Shown here one piece after another: positions 46,496 through 58,430 of a stretch of DNA of 64,000 nucleotides. The stretch covers positions 434,001 through 498,000 of the forward strand of contig JAQOTA010000065.1 of assembly GCA_029532415.1 (NCBI GenBank). The letters run 5' to 3'. The translations under genes were made by a program, and so were the position numbers. Position 1 is the first letter of the stretch; each line of letters starts with the position of its first letter. Source of the DNA: Marasmius tenuissimus. Lineage: Eukaryota; Basidiomycota; Agaricomycetes; Agaricales; Marasmiaceae. Under the pieces are notes generated by a model, which made no database searches, was not told the DNA's origin, and saw only the letters and a program-made list of their open reading frames with translations.

Positions 46496-49400
46496 CTAAT
46501 ATCCCCCTTGCGAGTTCGCACTCATAACCGGCGTCTGCGGGACTCGAGGAGGCGACGTTTGTTGCTGCTGCGGTGATCGTATAGGCGGTGGCGACATCGA
46601 CATCTGATGCTGGTGTCCGTTGACCTGACCGTTGACTCCCCCGTTCCCTGCTCCCACACCTCTCGAAGGGGTTCGGACGGGGGACATGGAAGCGACCCCA
46701 TTGACCGCGGGCAAACCGTTCCCATTCCCGTTGCTGACTGACCCCGGTCGCTGCATTGGCGGACTACCATTCATGGGTTGTGCACCAGCCGCGGCGGCTG
46801 CATTCCACTGTTGCATTTGCTGCCTGTTGGTCGGTGGCATCCTGAGATTGATCATACCATTCGGCAGTTGACCGTTGGCTTTCATGCCTGGAACGATGTG
46901 ATGCATGTAGGACAGCTGGTGATTCCCAACCGGAGGAGGGTTCGAAGCAAAGACCGTCTTTAAGTTCTGGACTTGTTGTACACTAAGCGCAGAAGCTTGT
47001 TGTTGGGTAGGAATGACGTAGGAAGACACGTTCGGGTATCCGTTGAGGTGTGGGCTGGAAGCGGTGCCATTCGGCGCCGGAACGGTGTAGGCCTGTTGAG
47101 AATCCTGAGGTTTCTGCTGAGCACCGTTAATGACAGTGTGGCCACTCTCCTGCTGCAGCTGGGGAGTATGTGATCTTGGTCGATCAAGCGTAGGATGCGG
47201 GGGCGGGGGCGAGGTATGAGATTCTCCATTCTCCGTAGTTGCTGACTGTGATGACTGGGGAGCGGCGGGTGCGACACCGTTGGTAGTTATCAGAGCAGTC
47301 CCATCGGTCTTAACGAATGAGCTGACTCCGTCAATGTGAGGCATGTTAATTGCAGGTCGTCCACCAGCCCCGTTGTGGGTGGGCTGGGGCATTTGACGGG
47401 GTGGCGACGCCGAGCTTGCGATGGGTACAGTAGCAGCGGTGTTCGCATTCGACGGTCGTCGTATCCCTCCGGATATTCTCATATGTTGAGAAGGGATTAT
47501 CACGTTCCCAGGACCTTGCGGAGGGATCTTCATTTGCTGAGATACAGGCACAGAGGCACCAGCGATTTGCTGCCCTGTGTGTGATATCATCTGCTGCTGG
47601 TTGGGGTTAAGTGAATAAGGGCGTGGAGGATGCCCCAATTTGAAGGGCACGTAGGGCTCCTTGCGACCGTCTGGTCCATATTTGACGATGGTCGGATCGT
47701 TGACGAGGCAGGCGTAGTCAGGCTCGGCCAGTAGGTTCACAGTGAATCGCAGGTATCTGGAGGGAGTATGTTGAGCTTCCGATCAACACTGAACAAAGCG
47801 CTCTTACTTGGTTTCAAAGTCGTCAACAAGAACACGATCCTGCTCGTCGGAACCGGCTGGACCATATGGAGGGCTATCATCCGCGTCGAACCTCCATCTT
47901 TCCTTTAACAATCTGTCGTTCTCTTCTTCGCCCTGGAGCCCGCGTGAATCCACGTCCATCGAATCCTCAAGGTCGGAGTCCAAGCGCAACCTCTTTCGTC
48001 GGGATTCGAAAGCATCCGTGAACGGAGCACGTCTATCGACAAACACCCTTCCACCCCTACCGTACCGCATTCGCACTGAGCGCCTGTAATTCTGGTTTTG
48101 GAGCGATTCATCACTGGGTTCGGGAGCAGCAGGCTTCGGTGCATCAGAGGGATTGATGTATTTGAACAACCGAGAAGTATACGCTGGTGGCGGGGGTATG
48201 TAGCCGGTCTGGGGGGAGTGTCATCAGGCCAAATACTCGGACCAGAAAAATGGAATGGCATACATCGACCACATCTTCCCAGTGCTGATCCACTTCCTTG
48301 TGCTTTTGAAGATAGCTCTCAATCTTGTTTTGAATTGCAGCAACACGATCTCTCGGACGAATAGGCTGGGCGATCTGCGGGGAGGAGTTCTCGGCCTTGG
48401 GGGGGATCTGAACACCAGGACGGCTGACAAGGGTAGTGAGAATTGTACACAGAAGTCTGAATGTGCGAAGAGCGACTTACATTCCTGACTTCTTAGAAGG
48501 CCGTTCCCGGTCAACAAGAAGCTCTTCGTCAGACTTGTCGGCGAACATAGGGTACTGACGCCTGAGGTCGACGAATTGCATACGTTGCTCCCATATGTGT
48601 TGTGCTTGCCGAGCGGACTCCCGCTTAAGTTGTTCTCGATTGAGAATCGACTTGGCGAGTTCAAGAGGGAAAGCAAACTCCGCTTGCAAGCGTGCCAATT
48701 TGTCTGAAGAAGTGACTTGGGAGGCTCGTGTCTTCCTAACAGCCTTCACGTCACGGCGTCGGAAGCAAATATAAGACTCGTTGAGCGTGTCGGACTCGTC
48801 GAACTGAAGGACCAATCTTAGTGAGACTGAAGTACAACAATAGATGTTCACGTACGTTGAGGTTAGGTATGATTCGATGTCCGCCACGCTCCAAGCGCCG
48901 CTCCTTCCAATACGGGTAGACAGCTCGTGCTATCCGAGTCAGCTGGGCAGACGACGGGAGCCAAGTTGGCAGAGTGAACGATGTGAAGGTGGATGGTGAC
49001 AGCGGCAGTGAGAATGTATCTTGATAGTCACTGAAAGGTGGGAAAGTCATCCCGGTCTCCAAGCCCTATTACTAGATCAGAAGACGGACGTTGGACGAAG
49101 TCCAAGACACATACGTGATGCAGGAACTCTGTCTTCTCATGAGTTATCTTTTCGAACAATCCCATAACCAGTTCAAACTCGTCTTCGTTCATGGTAGCGG
49201 CCTGCGGTGAGTCAGCCTCTTTCCCTTTGGCTTTAGAGCCTCGAGAGGACGTCCGGGTCGCGAGGCTTGACAAGGCACCTTGGGTGCTCGTGCCTTCGCC
49301 TCGCGCCTCCTCGTTGTTCTTTGTGAGCCATTCCGCATCTCGCTCATCCATATAATACGAGAAGCCACCAGAGAGTGCCGCATTTGCGGATTCTTCTGTC

Positions 49401-49884
49401 GTCGAAGAAAACTGGACGTAGGAAACAGGGTCCTTCCAACGGTTTGTCGGGTACAGTCGCTCCCAATCATCAGCTACACCCGTTGCTTCGGGGATAGGGA
49501 TGTAGGCAACGGATGCTGTCTCCTTCTCTTTCTCGGTGCCTCTTGAAGGACGATGTGTTGAATGGTTTCGTGATGCAGCCTCGGACAATACGGCTTGCAA
49601 GTGATGTTCCTAAAAGGAAATATTTGTAAGCAAAACCGCGGAACGCACTGCCACAACTGCTCGGGGGTGTGGCACATTCTGATTGGCTGTCGAGGCCCAC
49701 TCACATTTGCGTCTTCCTGGTCGACCCCTGCGACACTCTGCAACAAACGGTTCTTCTCTTCGTCTTCGTCAGGTATGATTGGGTCGGTATCGATATTTCC
49801 ATGGATAATTTTGAGACGACTCTTGTTATTGATTCGGTTGCGATTTCTGAGAGTCGAAGCTGGTGGTTGGCCGGGACGGGGCAT
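46496..49884 (-). CDS. EPL1: Enhancer of polycomb-like protein EPL1
   Basis: Scaffold subunit of the NuA4 and piccolo histone H4/H2A acetyltransferase complexes, joining Esa1 and Yng2 to nucleosomes. The N-terminus MPRPGQPPASTLRNRNRINN and KSRLKIIHGNIDTDP is the basic EPcA start. The EPcA core follows: EHHLQAVLSEAASRN, AYIPIPEATGVADDWERLYP, FSYYMDERDAEWLTKNNEEA, MNEDEFELVMGLFEKITHEK, then FDESDTLNESYICFRRRDVK and AVRKTRASQVTSSDKLARLQ. The C-terminal half includes SVRMRYGRGGRVFVDRR, DFETKYLRFTVNLLAEPDYA and a Gln/Pro/Asn-rich tail of about 350 residues in one exon (46496-47740). About seven exons. Start and stop are clear. Confidence 0.93.
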
Positions 49885-51175
49885 ATCATGGATATTGAAT
49901 GATAGGTAGAGCTTTGTGAGGCTTGGGGAAAGGGGAGAGGGACAGATTTGTTGTTCGAGCTCGTCGTTTGGCCACGCCTCGTTGTCGTGTCGGTTTCGAG
50001 GCGTCGGTTTTGGGCCGAAAATGTTTCGGCCCGGATTCGGCGATTTACTGCAAATTGTGTGTGCACATATTTAATCAATTTCCATAAATGGGCATAACGG
50101 GTGCAACAACTCACCTCGACCAAATTCCAGTCCAAGACGTCCTCCCATTGCCCAAAGAGTTCCAATCTCATAGCGTTGAGTTTGTATCGGTGGAAACGTT
50201 GTCGTTGAGCGAATGCGAAAAACAAGCATCCAAAATGGTGGTCCAGATCGCCGCCAATAGAAAAACGAGACACCAGTAATGGAGACAAGACCCTCCGTGA
50301 AACGTAAAGAATCAACAGAGATGAAAAATCATGGAGACCCGTTCCAGAAGATGGTAATCTGCTGGTGGAAAGATGTTGACAACCTGCGAGGCACTGAGGG
50401 TGCGCCCGCATGCAGAAGGCGGTGGGGATTGTGCGGCGGTGTACGAATCGCGATTCAGAGATCGACCAGTTCTCAGTGCAACGAGGGTCAGCACGCGGTG
50501 CTGACCTTCAGAGATTGAGGGTTGCGGGACTTGACTGAATGGGAGTTGGATGGGATTGAATCGTGTTCAAAGTTGCACTCGGGAAATTTTGAAGAACGAA
50601 TGGCTCACCTAAGAAGTCCCAGCGCACAGGACAATGAGGGACAACGAGGGACGACGTGTACCAAAAAACATGGCAAAATTTGCACTTTTCAGTGTTGGAA
50701 ACACCACAGTGAATTCAAGCCACGCCCAATTTGTGGACACGAATGTTTTTCGCGGACATATCCGTGAACTACTGTTGAGAAGCTAGAGGATTGGCAGCAC
50801 TGCGGGAAGGCTGAAGGTGCTTTTCGAGGCAAGAGGAGGGAGAAATATTTGCAGGAATGAAAGAGACCATCGTGTAAATGAAATGCTTGAAATCGATGGC
50901 CGTGGTGTCATGGTGAGTGTGAAGGTTGGAAGGAAAGATTGGAAGTGTTGGTGTCTCCGACACGTGCGCGGCTATTCCGGCTCTCACAGCCACTTCGTCA
51001 TATCTCGCTAAAGCGCCCAAGGCGCGCTTATTTACCTCTCAAATATGAAGCTCGCTTCGACCTCGCAGCGGTAGCCGAAGAACCATTGAGTCTTAGTGTA
51101 ACTCCCTCGATATATTCACAAAGTATTGTACATGTCGATCCAATTAACATCTCCGCTTTATTCGATCAAACAGAG
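49885..51175. other. Intergenic stretch, about 1.3 kb
   Basis: Upstream region of EPL1 and 3' flank of the seven-TM gene. Several open frames overlap on both strands without domain resemblance. No RNA gene or repeat was recognised. Confidence 0.4.
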
Positions 51176-52523
51176 TCATGTATCTTGCCGGGAGGTTCTT
51201 TCCTGCGATTGCCGGTACATGTCCATGCAGAAAGAAGATCCTGGGAGGAGGTATGAGCCCATCGAATAGTATGTTTCCAGAGAATCACTCGCCTTTTGCG
51301 TGCCAAACACGAGAGCAGCGGCGGTAGGAACTGCGGTTGAAATTGTTAAGTAGTCTCGTCAACAAGCTCTGATTTCGTGTACGTACGGAAGGCAATGACG
51401 ATGTGAGGGGCGCGACTGTCGCTATTTGCGGCCACAATCACGACGGAAAGCCTGAGAATGGAATCAATCGTGAGGTTTTATCATTATGTATATATCGGCG
51501 AACGTCTCACCCCAGAGCCACCAAGGGCATAATACTGAAGACGCTGATCCGGACCGCCATCGTTCCCGACAAAACGTTACCAGGGCTATTCCGCATGCGC
51601 TTAAGCGTATTCCAATTCTTGTAAAGTGTTGCTACAACGAAACCTGGGGGGTGTCGGTTGAGGGTACAGTTCTCAAATGACTAGGAGTTACCTTCCAGTA
51701 TGACCATACCCACCGCCCCGATACCGACAATAACTGCAGTAATTTTCCCTCTGGAATGTGGATGTCAGAAAGCAGATATTGCAAATCAGGGCGTACGTAC
51801 GGAGATGGAACGGCATTCTGGATATTGCAGTGCATCAATGATTCGTCTTTCACTACACTTCCCGGATTCATTTGTCCTACCTGGTAAGTAAGAGAAGGTC
51901 AAATACAGCACGGCAAGGTCTGAGGCGATGCGGACTTACGACCAAAGCCTCTATGAACACCCCAACAAAAATGACGAACGGGACGTAGTGAACCTACGAA
52001 GGTTGCTGAGCTTGGTTGATGAGCAAGAGAAGGAAAGCACGTACGACGGTATTGAGATACTGTGGCGAAGGCCGTTCCTTGATTGCTGCATACATTGCAC
52101 AATAGAGCTTAAGGAAATTCGTCCATCAGTCAACGAGATGGCAGAAATGGGCGCAAAACACACCTTGGCAAGTATACCCAATGTCAACAACAACATGCTA
52201 AACTTCTCGTTCAGGTCACGTGGATCCCACATCGGAGAATTTTCTCACCACGGAGGGAATGCGTATATCAATGCTGCCTGGAACAAACACAGACCAGCCG
52301 GTGGATCCTGGCCAACCTGATGACCTGTGATGAAAAGTAGTGCGTGTGTGATACACCAAAAGACCCAGCCCGTCATGAACAGGTGCCAGACTCTAGTTCG
52401 ATTGACTTCCTTGGATATCGCCGCGGTAGCTAGGATCAACCAGTTCAATGTGAACCCAATAACCTGCAGGACATTGAAGACCCAAAGCGGCCCGAGTATC
52501 TCGGGGGAGACTGATGATAACAA
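51176..52523 (-). CDS. Seven-transmembrane receptor-like protein
   Basis: Eight or so exons joined by eye. Exon 1 (from 52523) starts MLSSVSPEILGPLWVFNVLQ with two membrane segments, TLNWLILATAAISKEVNRTR and WHLFMTGWVFWCITHALLFI, then GLCLFQAALIYAFPP. Next come MLLLTLGILAK + LYCAMYAAIKERPSPQYLNT, HYVPFVIFVGVFIEALV, GQMNPGSVVKDESLMHCNIQ, GKITAVIVGIGAVGMVILEG and FVVATLYKNWNTLKRMRNSP, then MAVRISVFSIMPLVALG, LSVVIVAANSDSRAPHIVIA and LPTAAALVFGTQK. The order resembles a family of seven-TM, GPCR-like proteins common in basidiomycetes. The C-terminus to the TGA at 51176-51178 is less certain because an intron may start after GTQK. Ligand and signalling partner are unknown. Confidence 0.7.
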
Positions 52524-52984
52524 GCACGGTCAGAGCCGAGATTTCGCAAGAATCCGAGCTCAGACTCACTTCCTACTTGAGGCTCCCGAGGACTAGCCAT
52601 GGAACCTCACAACGCTAAGCGAGGTGGGGGGAAGGGGAGAATACCCGCAATCGCACAGCACAATCGCCTTATATTCTATTGCTTTCACCGGGGCACTCGA
52701 TAAACACTTCTTGGTAAAGTTACCATGGGGAAGTTCCATGCAAACGTGTGGGATCGTCTAGTCGTGATTGATGGTGCTCGAAGTTCGGTGACTGAACCAA
52801 TGAATAGGTCGGGGTGCAACGTGACTGGCCGTGCGTCGACATAGTTGCCAATGACCCAATGGATTCATTCTTGCAGCTAAACCATGACTAGTGCCTGGTG
52901 ATATGATCAAAGTGTCCTTTATGAACACAGACTTGTGAGCCACCAGGCAGTATATATCATTCATCCAGCCAAGGAGGCAGAGCA
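52524..52984. other. Intergenic stretch
   Basis: About 460 bp upstream of the seven-TM gene and next to the retrotransposon tail; nothing recognisable. Confidence 0.35.
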
Positions 52985-53365
52985 CGTAGTAGTGTTCGGG
53001 AAAACCGGTTGTGCAGGTTTTGCAACGTCGCGATAGAAGATGAGATCCACGCGGTCTTTGATTGCGACCAAAACGCAGAGCTACGGGTGAGAAGGGAAAG
53101 ATTCCGACAAGCTGTGATCAAGACGAAGCCGTCGTTCAAAGATACGTTGGAGGGAAGATGCAGGATGAAAATCCTCAACGGGTGCATGAATGACCCCGCG
53201 CTTCGAGCGGTGCTGGCCATGTTTGTACACATGGTCTTAGTCATATATGACAACTCAGCCCCATACCACGCGCCTGCAAACATTCCTGACGACGACGATG
53301 GCCCTTCGTTTGACTCCTTTGTCATCCCGGAGGAAGATGACCGCATAGAAGAGTTATATGCATGA
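52985..53365 (+). mobile_element. Non-LTR retrotransposon 3' coding tail (zf-RVT type)
   Basis: An open tract ending at TGA 53363-53365 reads RLCRFCNVAIEDEIHAVFDC, a C-x2-C-x8-H-x4-C motif found downstream of reverse transcriptase in LINE-type elements. It is followed by NAELRVRRERFRQAVIKTK and an acidic end. No reverse transcriptase or endonuclease sequence is seen 5' of it, as expected for a 5'-truncated insertion. A small domesticated gene using the same zinc-knuckle tail is the alternative. Confidence 0.55.
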
Positions 53366-54549
53366 AATGGTACGACTTACCACGGCGTGAACGCTTACCG
53401 AGAGCTAAACAATTGATCTGTCTAGACAAACGCGTTCATATGAAGGATAGTCACGTTTTGGCCCGTATGTGTACGGCCATACCATGAGTTGTGACTGGTA
53501 GGCACCATCAACCCAAGACCGATGCTACGGGGGTGCTGGAAGGTTTCATCGTACTGGTGTCGTTCAACATGCGCTGTTGTACAGTCAGTAGGTACGTCGC
53601 GGCAATTGTACAACAGGTCCCTGTATCCTATGGGTCCGCAAGGGGATGTATTCCTAAAATAAAAAAATAAAATAAATAGTTGCAAGGAGCCACCATAGGG
53701 GTATGTCGTAGCATACCAATTTCCATCCCGATCTGCCAAGTATACCCATAGACATCAGATACGATTCTGCAATCCTTAAAATTATGAAGGGTTCACAAGG
53801 GAAAGACTCACCCGGGGTGTAGTGGTGAGCAACCAATGCGATATTGTCCGAAGAAGTCCACTGCCTCAGTCGGGATAATCTATCGCTGCGAACGTTTTGC
53901 AATTCAACATATGGGCGCATCAAGCCTTTTCAGTCGTCGCATGATCTATCAACTGCAGCTCAACGGTGCTGACAACTTGCGAAATGAATGCCGGCCAGTA
54001 TAACCCTCGAGGAGATTTCCCTTTTGAGTTGTTTGGAACGCAGGCTTTAAATTGGCTTGAGCTTGAGATTGACGATAGAATGCATGACTGGGACCCACAA
54101 GGATCATGGTGGTCGTGAGGATCAAAGTGCCGGCGGGGCCCAAAGTTGCCGTTCATGCTGCGTTCTCCTTCCCGCTACCATGCTCTCCAGATTTCGTCGC
54201 GCTCTCCGTTCGGAATGGTTTCTCGAGCACCATCTTAACGATCTCAAAGTCGTCCTGTACGCCAATCACTGTAGCTCATATTAGCACGCCGAGAAGTCAT
54301 CGACAGAATTGTAATCCTTCCCACCCGCACTTCGGTATAGTTCAATGCCTACCGTTGACCTAGACTCTCCTTGTGAGTTGCCACCTTTTAATCATATAGG
54401 ACAAGCAGGATGAATTGGTATAAATTACAGGTATGCCATGTACGATGAAGGAAAAACTAGGGGGAGGAGATTACACTAGATGGATGCAAGATGCGGGATG
54501 CGACTACAAATACAACATACAATAAAGGGAAGAAGAGACGAGCAAACGA
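53366..54549. other. Intergenic stretch, about 1.2 kb
   Basis: Between the retrotransposon tail and the DUF2156 gene. Minus-strand frames at 53654-53923 and 53920-54156 are protein-like in places, but I recognise no family and no consistent splicing. An A-rich run lies near 53657-53677. Confidence 0.35.
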
Positions 54550-55977
54550 TTACTTCCTCAACACCTTCAACAAGCTCTTTATCCCATCCACTCCGAAGCC
54601 CTCCTCCTTTGGGTAGCACACATATGCTGGTACACGCCCCGAATCAAACTTGGCTCTAAAATCTCCCCTCTTCAACAAGCCGGCGGTTCCAGCAACCTTT
54701 CCGTATATTTTGCTCAACCCATGAATCTTCCACCCGCTCAAGTTGTCGATTGGTGTCAGATTATCCGACGCAGTGATGCCGAAAGTGACCTTGGGTGCTT
54801 CGCGACCACCGGCAGCTTTATGCAAGAGTTCGAGGGAGGAATGGATGAGGAGTTCGGAGGTACCACGGGGAGCGACGGGGAATGATATGGCGTTCTTGAT
54901 GAGGTAGTAATTGGAGGAGAGGCCGTCGAGGGCAAAGTCGTCGCTTAACGATGAAGAGGAAGACATTCGACTGAAGGTTGGCGAAGGTGCTGATGACGAG
55001 TCTGATTCGGATGATGATTCAGATGAAGCGACTGGCTGTTGCTCAGCAGCTGGCTTACGAGCCAGATTTCGCAATCGCTCCTGGAGAGTAACTCGTGCAG
55101 GCGCAACGAGGGCGGGGGCAGGAGCTGACTTGGGAGCTTCGTATGGCCCATGAATCGGTGTCAAGATCAGGATGCCAACGATATGCCCTTCGTGCCTCGC
55201 CACCAGATACCTTCGGTGAGGCTCATCGATCCATGGCTGCCCCGTCGTCGATGCAATCTGAACGCCCTTCATTCCCTTGCTCTTCTTCCACTCCCAGAGC
55301 CCTTCCTCGACCTCCTTTCTATCCTTAGCTGTCCACTTTCCAGTCGTCTCTTCAATCTTCACACCCGATCTCTCCGCTCTTCTGAGGTTCTTCTTCAAGT
55401 CCTTCACGGCGTGGACACCCTCCTTTCCTCGGTACGAGTCACTCGTCATCTCCAGAATATGCTCCGGCTCCAAAACCTCCTCGTGAATACATTCGACCGC
55501 GCTCCATGCGATCTCCTTGTCCTTCCCCAATACCGCCTCCATTGCAGCGTCCGTGCAACACCAAACAGGCTTCAGGCCCTCCTTCTCAGCCCAACCGATG
55601 AAGCTCTGCGCTGCCGGCTTCAGGAGTGACACACTCGAAACCAGAGGATTGCCCCAAGCAAACACCCATCGTTTGTGTTGCATGTAGCCCTGAGTAGGGA
55701 GGAATGTGGCGTGTGGATGGTCGTTCAAGAAGGATTCAGGCGCCTGCCAGATCTTGTATCGGGAAAACTCGAGCCATGCCGTCGATGACGCGCTGCCGTA
55801 CTGCGAGATCAAACGTGCGACCTGTGTTTTATCGAATCCGTCTTCGGAAGGAGCCATCGTGGCTGCGAAGGATAGGAATTCTTGGTTGGAGGTGGATGCG
55901 GAGGGTTCGTCGTCTTCGAGAAAGATGTCCTCAACATCCTTGTCAAATTGCTGTTGGTCTTGTGGCACGGGAGACAT
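54550..55977 (-). CDS. DUF2156 aminoacyl-tRNA-dependent transferase
   Basis: Single exon, 475 residues, unusual among the intron-rich neighbours. DUF2156 domains (as in bacterial MprF/LysX) take an amino acid from aminoacyl-tRNA to a lipid. An acidic N-terminal leader of about 45 residues is followed by the first GNAT-like half: ARLISQYGSASSTAWLEFSR, FVFAWGNPLVSS-type sequence (read as VFAWGNPLVSSVSLLKPAAQ), LKPVWCCTDAAMEAVLG, then DLKKNLRRAERSGVKIEETT and YLVARHEGHIVGILILTPI. A Ser-rich linker of about 75 residues separates it from YYLIKNAISFPVAPRGTSEL and KVTFGITASDNLTPIDNLSG. There is no membrane-flippase domain and no fused tRNA synthetase. In fungi such proteins aminoacylate ergosterol (ErdS, ErgS); a freestanding domain suggests the ErgS type, by inference. 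Confidence 0.8.
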   Translation of the reverse strand: MSPVPQDQQQFDKDVEDIFLEDDEPSASTSNQEFLSFAATMAPSEDGFDKTQVARLISQYGSASSTAWLEFSRYKIWQAPESFLNDHPHATFLPTQGYMQHKRWVFAWGNPLVSSVSLLKPAAQSFIGWAEKEGLKPVWCCTDAAMEAVLGKDKEIAWSAVECIHEEVLEPEHILEMTSDSYRGKEGVHAVKDLKKNLRRAERSGVKIEETTGKWTAKDRKEVEEGLWEWKKSKGMKGVQIASTTGQPWIDEPHRRYLVARHEGHIVGILILTPIHGPYEAPKSAPAPALVAPARVTLQERLRNLARKPAAEQQPVASSESSSESDSSSAPSPTFSRMSSSSSLSDDFALDGLSSNYYLIKNAISFPVAPRGTSELLIHSSLELLHKAAGGREAPKVTFGITASDNLTPIDNLSGWKIHGLSKIYGKVAGTAGLLKRGDFRAKFDSGRVPAYVCYPKEEGFGVDGIKSLLKVLRK

Positions 55978-57239
55978 TGCGTTTGTGTGTTTATAGGAGA
56001 AGTTGTGGCTGGGTTTGTTGTGTGGGAAGTGGAAACAGGCGTTAGCTCGTCTGTTGTCTTTGGGTGGGTTGACTCAAAACTAGAGGCTCCAATCCTATCT
56101 TTATAAACCTCTCACCTCATCCCGTAGCTTGTTAATCCTTACTCTCTCTTTGTTAGGCTCCGAGGCCGTATTGCCTCTCCCATTCTGACAAAACAGTGCC
56201 TCTACGACGAGTCTATTACTCATGCTAACAACAATCCCGGAAATAGTGTGTCATATCGATTATGGTCCTCGGCGGACGTAACACCTACAGTTTACAATAT
56301 ATTTTTATATAAAGCCCCGAGCGGATAGCGGAATCTAGCTCTCGGAAATTTCGATCTGCTCTATTAAACGAGATGCCTACTACTTCCGTATTGTTCAAAC
56401 TATCTACAACTAAATCATTTGTTTGACAACTTGAACGAGACTACTGTAACAATGATGAATAATCCTATCTCCAGATTACAGAATCTCTCTCCCCCTCCTC
56501 CCGAGGATACATCAGCATCCATTCAATTGGTTCAATAGCTACAAGCTACTAGTGCATCTAGCATCCCACTCACCAAACGGAGTCGTCAACGTTCATAGCG
56601 TAAGGACCCGTCCATGTTGAACGAACCTCTGTGATCGAGCGATCACAACGCAACGACGCAATTGTGTGCTAGGGCCCTTTCGATTCTCCTTGTTCTCCTC
56701 CGCTTCAAGTGCAAGAGCCTTGGAGAAAATGGTCCAGCGGAATCCATGAACATGAGTCGGATCATCATCATATTCCACAGCCACCCCATTAACATTCCTC
56801 ACTGCGCCTACACTCGGTGCAACGGCCGACCTCGTACGAGCGCTTTCGACTCCATTTCTTGCTTTCTTTTGTGAACTCTCATCGATCTATGCATTGAGGG
56901 TCGAAGGATAGGTAGTATGTAGATGATCGGCGTCGGGAATGGACACTCGTCTGTAAGTGAGCCGCCGTAGTTGAAGGTCTGACCAGTCCTCAGCGCGCCA
57001 GTCACATCCACATTTACACCCTCTTGACTCGTTTACTCGTGATGGGGTCCAGAATTACGGTCCAAGCGACACTGGAGTGAGCAGGGGAGAATCAAAGCGT
57101 TTGAAACCTCGCCTAGCATGATAAAGCCGAGCCTGCAGTCAGGACGCTGGCAATTTACTGCTCGCTCGGAGTCCTAGCTAGGAGAGAATGGCAGGGAGAC
57201 TATGTCATGTATGGCCTAAGATAGACCCGGTGTTGACCT
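55978..57239. other. Intergenic stretch, about 1.3 kb
   Basis: Upstream region of the DUF2156 gene running into the repeat-rich right end. Short frames only; no gene, RNA or repeat was supported. Confidence 0.4.
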
Positions 57240-58430
57240 GAGGTGAGACCTTCGGAGGAGCAGTTAAGAGCGCGGAATTACGTGACTCCACTGCTGACAC
57301 GTGCATGATCGACGCGCTGCAGCTGCTGGGTAAGGCTCCAACCGTACCGTATCCGTATAGGCTTCGCAGTGTAAATATACAGTTACAGTTTGTATACTGT
57401 GTATATACTGTTTAAAACTGTTTACATACAATATGTCACAAGAGTACCACGTGCTCAGTAGTTGAGCCATGCTTACGCCTCGTCCGAGGTGGAGGAACAA
57501 TGTCCAGAAGACCTGCCACTGGGTGCAGGAACTCGTAAGTTTCGAGGAAAAATCGAAACTTTATGTGAAAACTTATTTAAGGAGAATTTGACATAACTTT
57601 CATGGCCCATGCCGGAGATATTCGACCCAAACTCAACCCATACAGGAGAGAAATGAGATAGAAATCCCAAATCTGGCATTTCTACCACGTTTCTCCCCAT
57701 TTCTGGTACCGAGTATCTCTTTCCTTTGTTCCACGATTTGTGCTAAGATCTCCCCAAATAAGTTTCAGCGTCAATCTCGAATACCGCTCAAAACTTATGT
57801 GATCCTGGGCCCAGTGTGCTCTGATCCAAGACTTGCTCAACAAGGCCTCGCGGAATGTCTTGGCTTTGAGAGAGCTTCGGAGATCTTGGCAAATGTTCCT
57901 CGACTGCGAAAAGACACACTTAACCAAAACACTCGTTGCTGGGATGGCGAGAAAATCTCAGGCCATATGAGCAAGAATCGGGAACCTGTTGGCATGCTCC
58001 TGGTTATGAATATGAGCAAAAGCCCTGTCCACTGACCCAAAAAAACACGTACCTTCCACCAAAGCAATGGTTTTTCCAAGTTGCAGTCCTTCGATGATCG
58101 GTGCTGTCAACTATTACTCTCAACTAGCTGAGTAGGACGTAATACCCGTTGCCACTGGTGCAAACTGGACCTACAGGCTACAAGCCTTAGATAGTCACGG
58201 TATATACTGTTTATACTGTCTAGTAAACCGTATGTTTAAACTTCGGGCGGACAAGTAGACATATACAGTAAACTATAGAGTAGGATCCGTATATAAACAG
58301 TATACTATAGGGAACGGTTGGAGCCTTATGCCAGCAGGCTGACTCCTGAGGCTGCAGCGCGTCTGCTTGGACTATCACGCGTCGGTCTCACGCTGTTTAA
58401 ATTTTCACCTCAAAGCTCTTCCTATTCCTC
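57240..58430 (-). mobile_element. hAT-type transposon relic with long inverted ends
   Basis: The two ends are inverted copies: taaggctccaaccgt at 57331 faces its complement at 58307-58327, and the match continues outward through ctgctgg, gacgcgctgcag and ac-cgtg blocks, then gaggtga near 57240 and 58410. Just inside both ends are AT-rich tracts of gtatatactgttta-like repeats. Between them the minus strand reads, with stops and shifts, NRFPILAHM, DFLAIPATSVLVKCVFSQSR, NICQDLRSSLKAKTFREALL and SKSWIRAHW. This is the dimerisation (hATC) domain of hAT transposases. The rest of the transposase is missing, so the copy is non-autonomous and dead. A clear 8-bp target duplication was not found. Confidence 0.65.

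Noticed and set aside
49701..50411. A 236-codon minus-strand frame upstream of EPL1
   Set aside because: It overlaps EPL1 exon 1 in another frame and shows no domain; the extension into the upstream region looks random.
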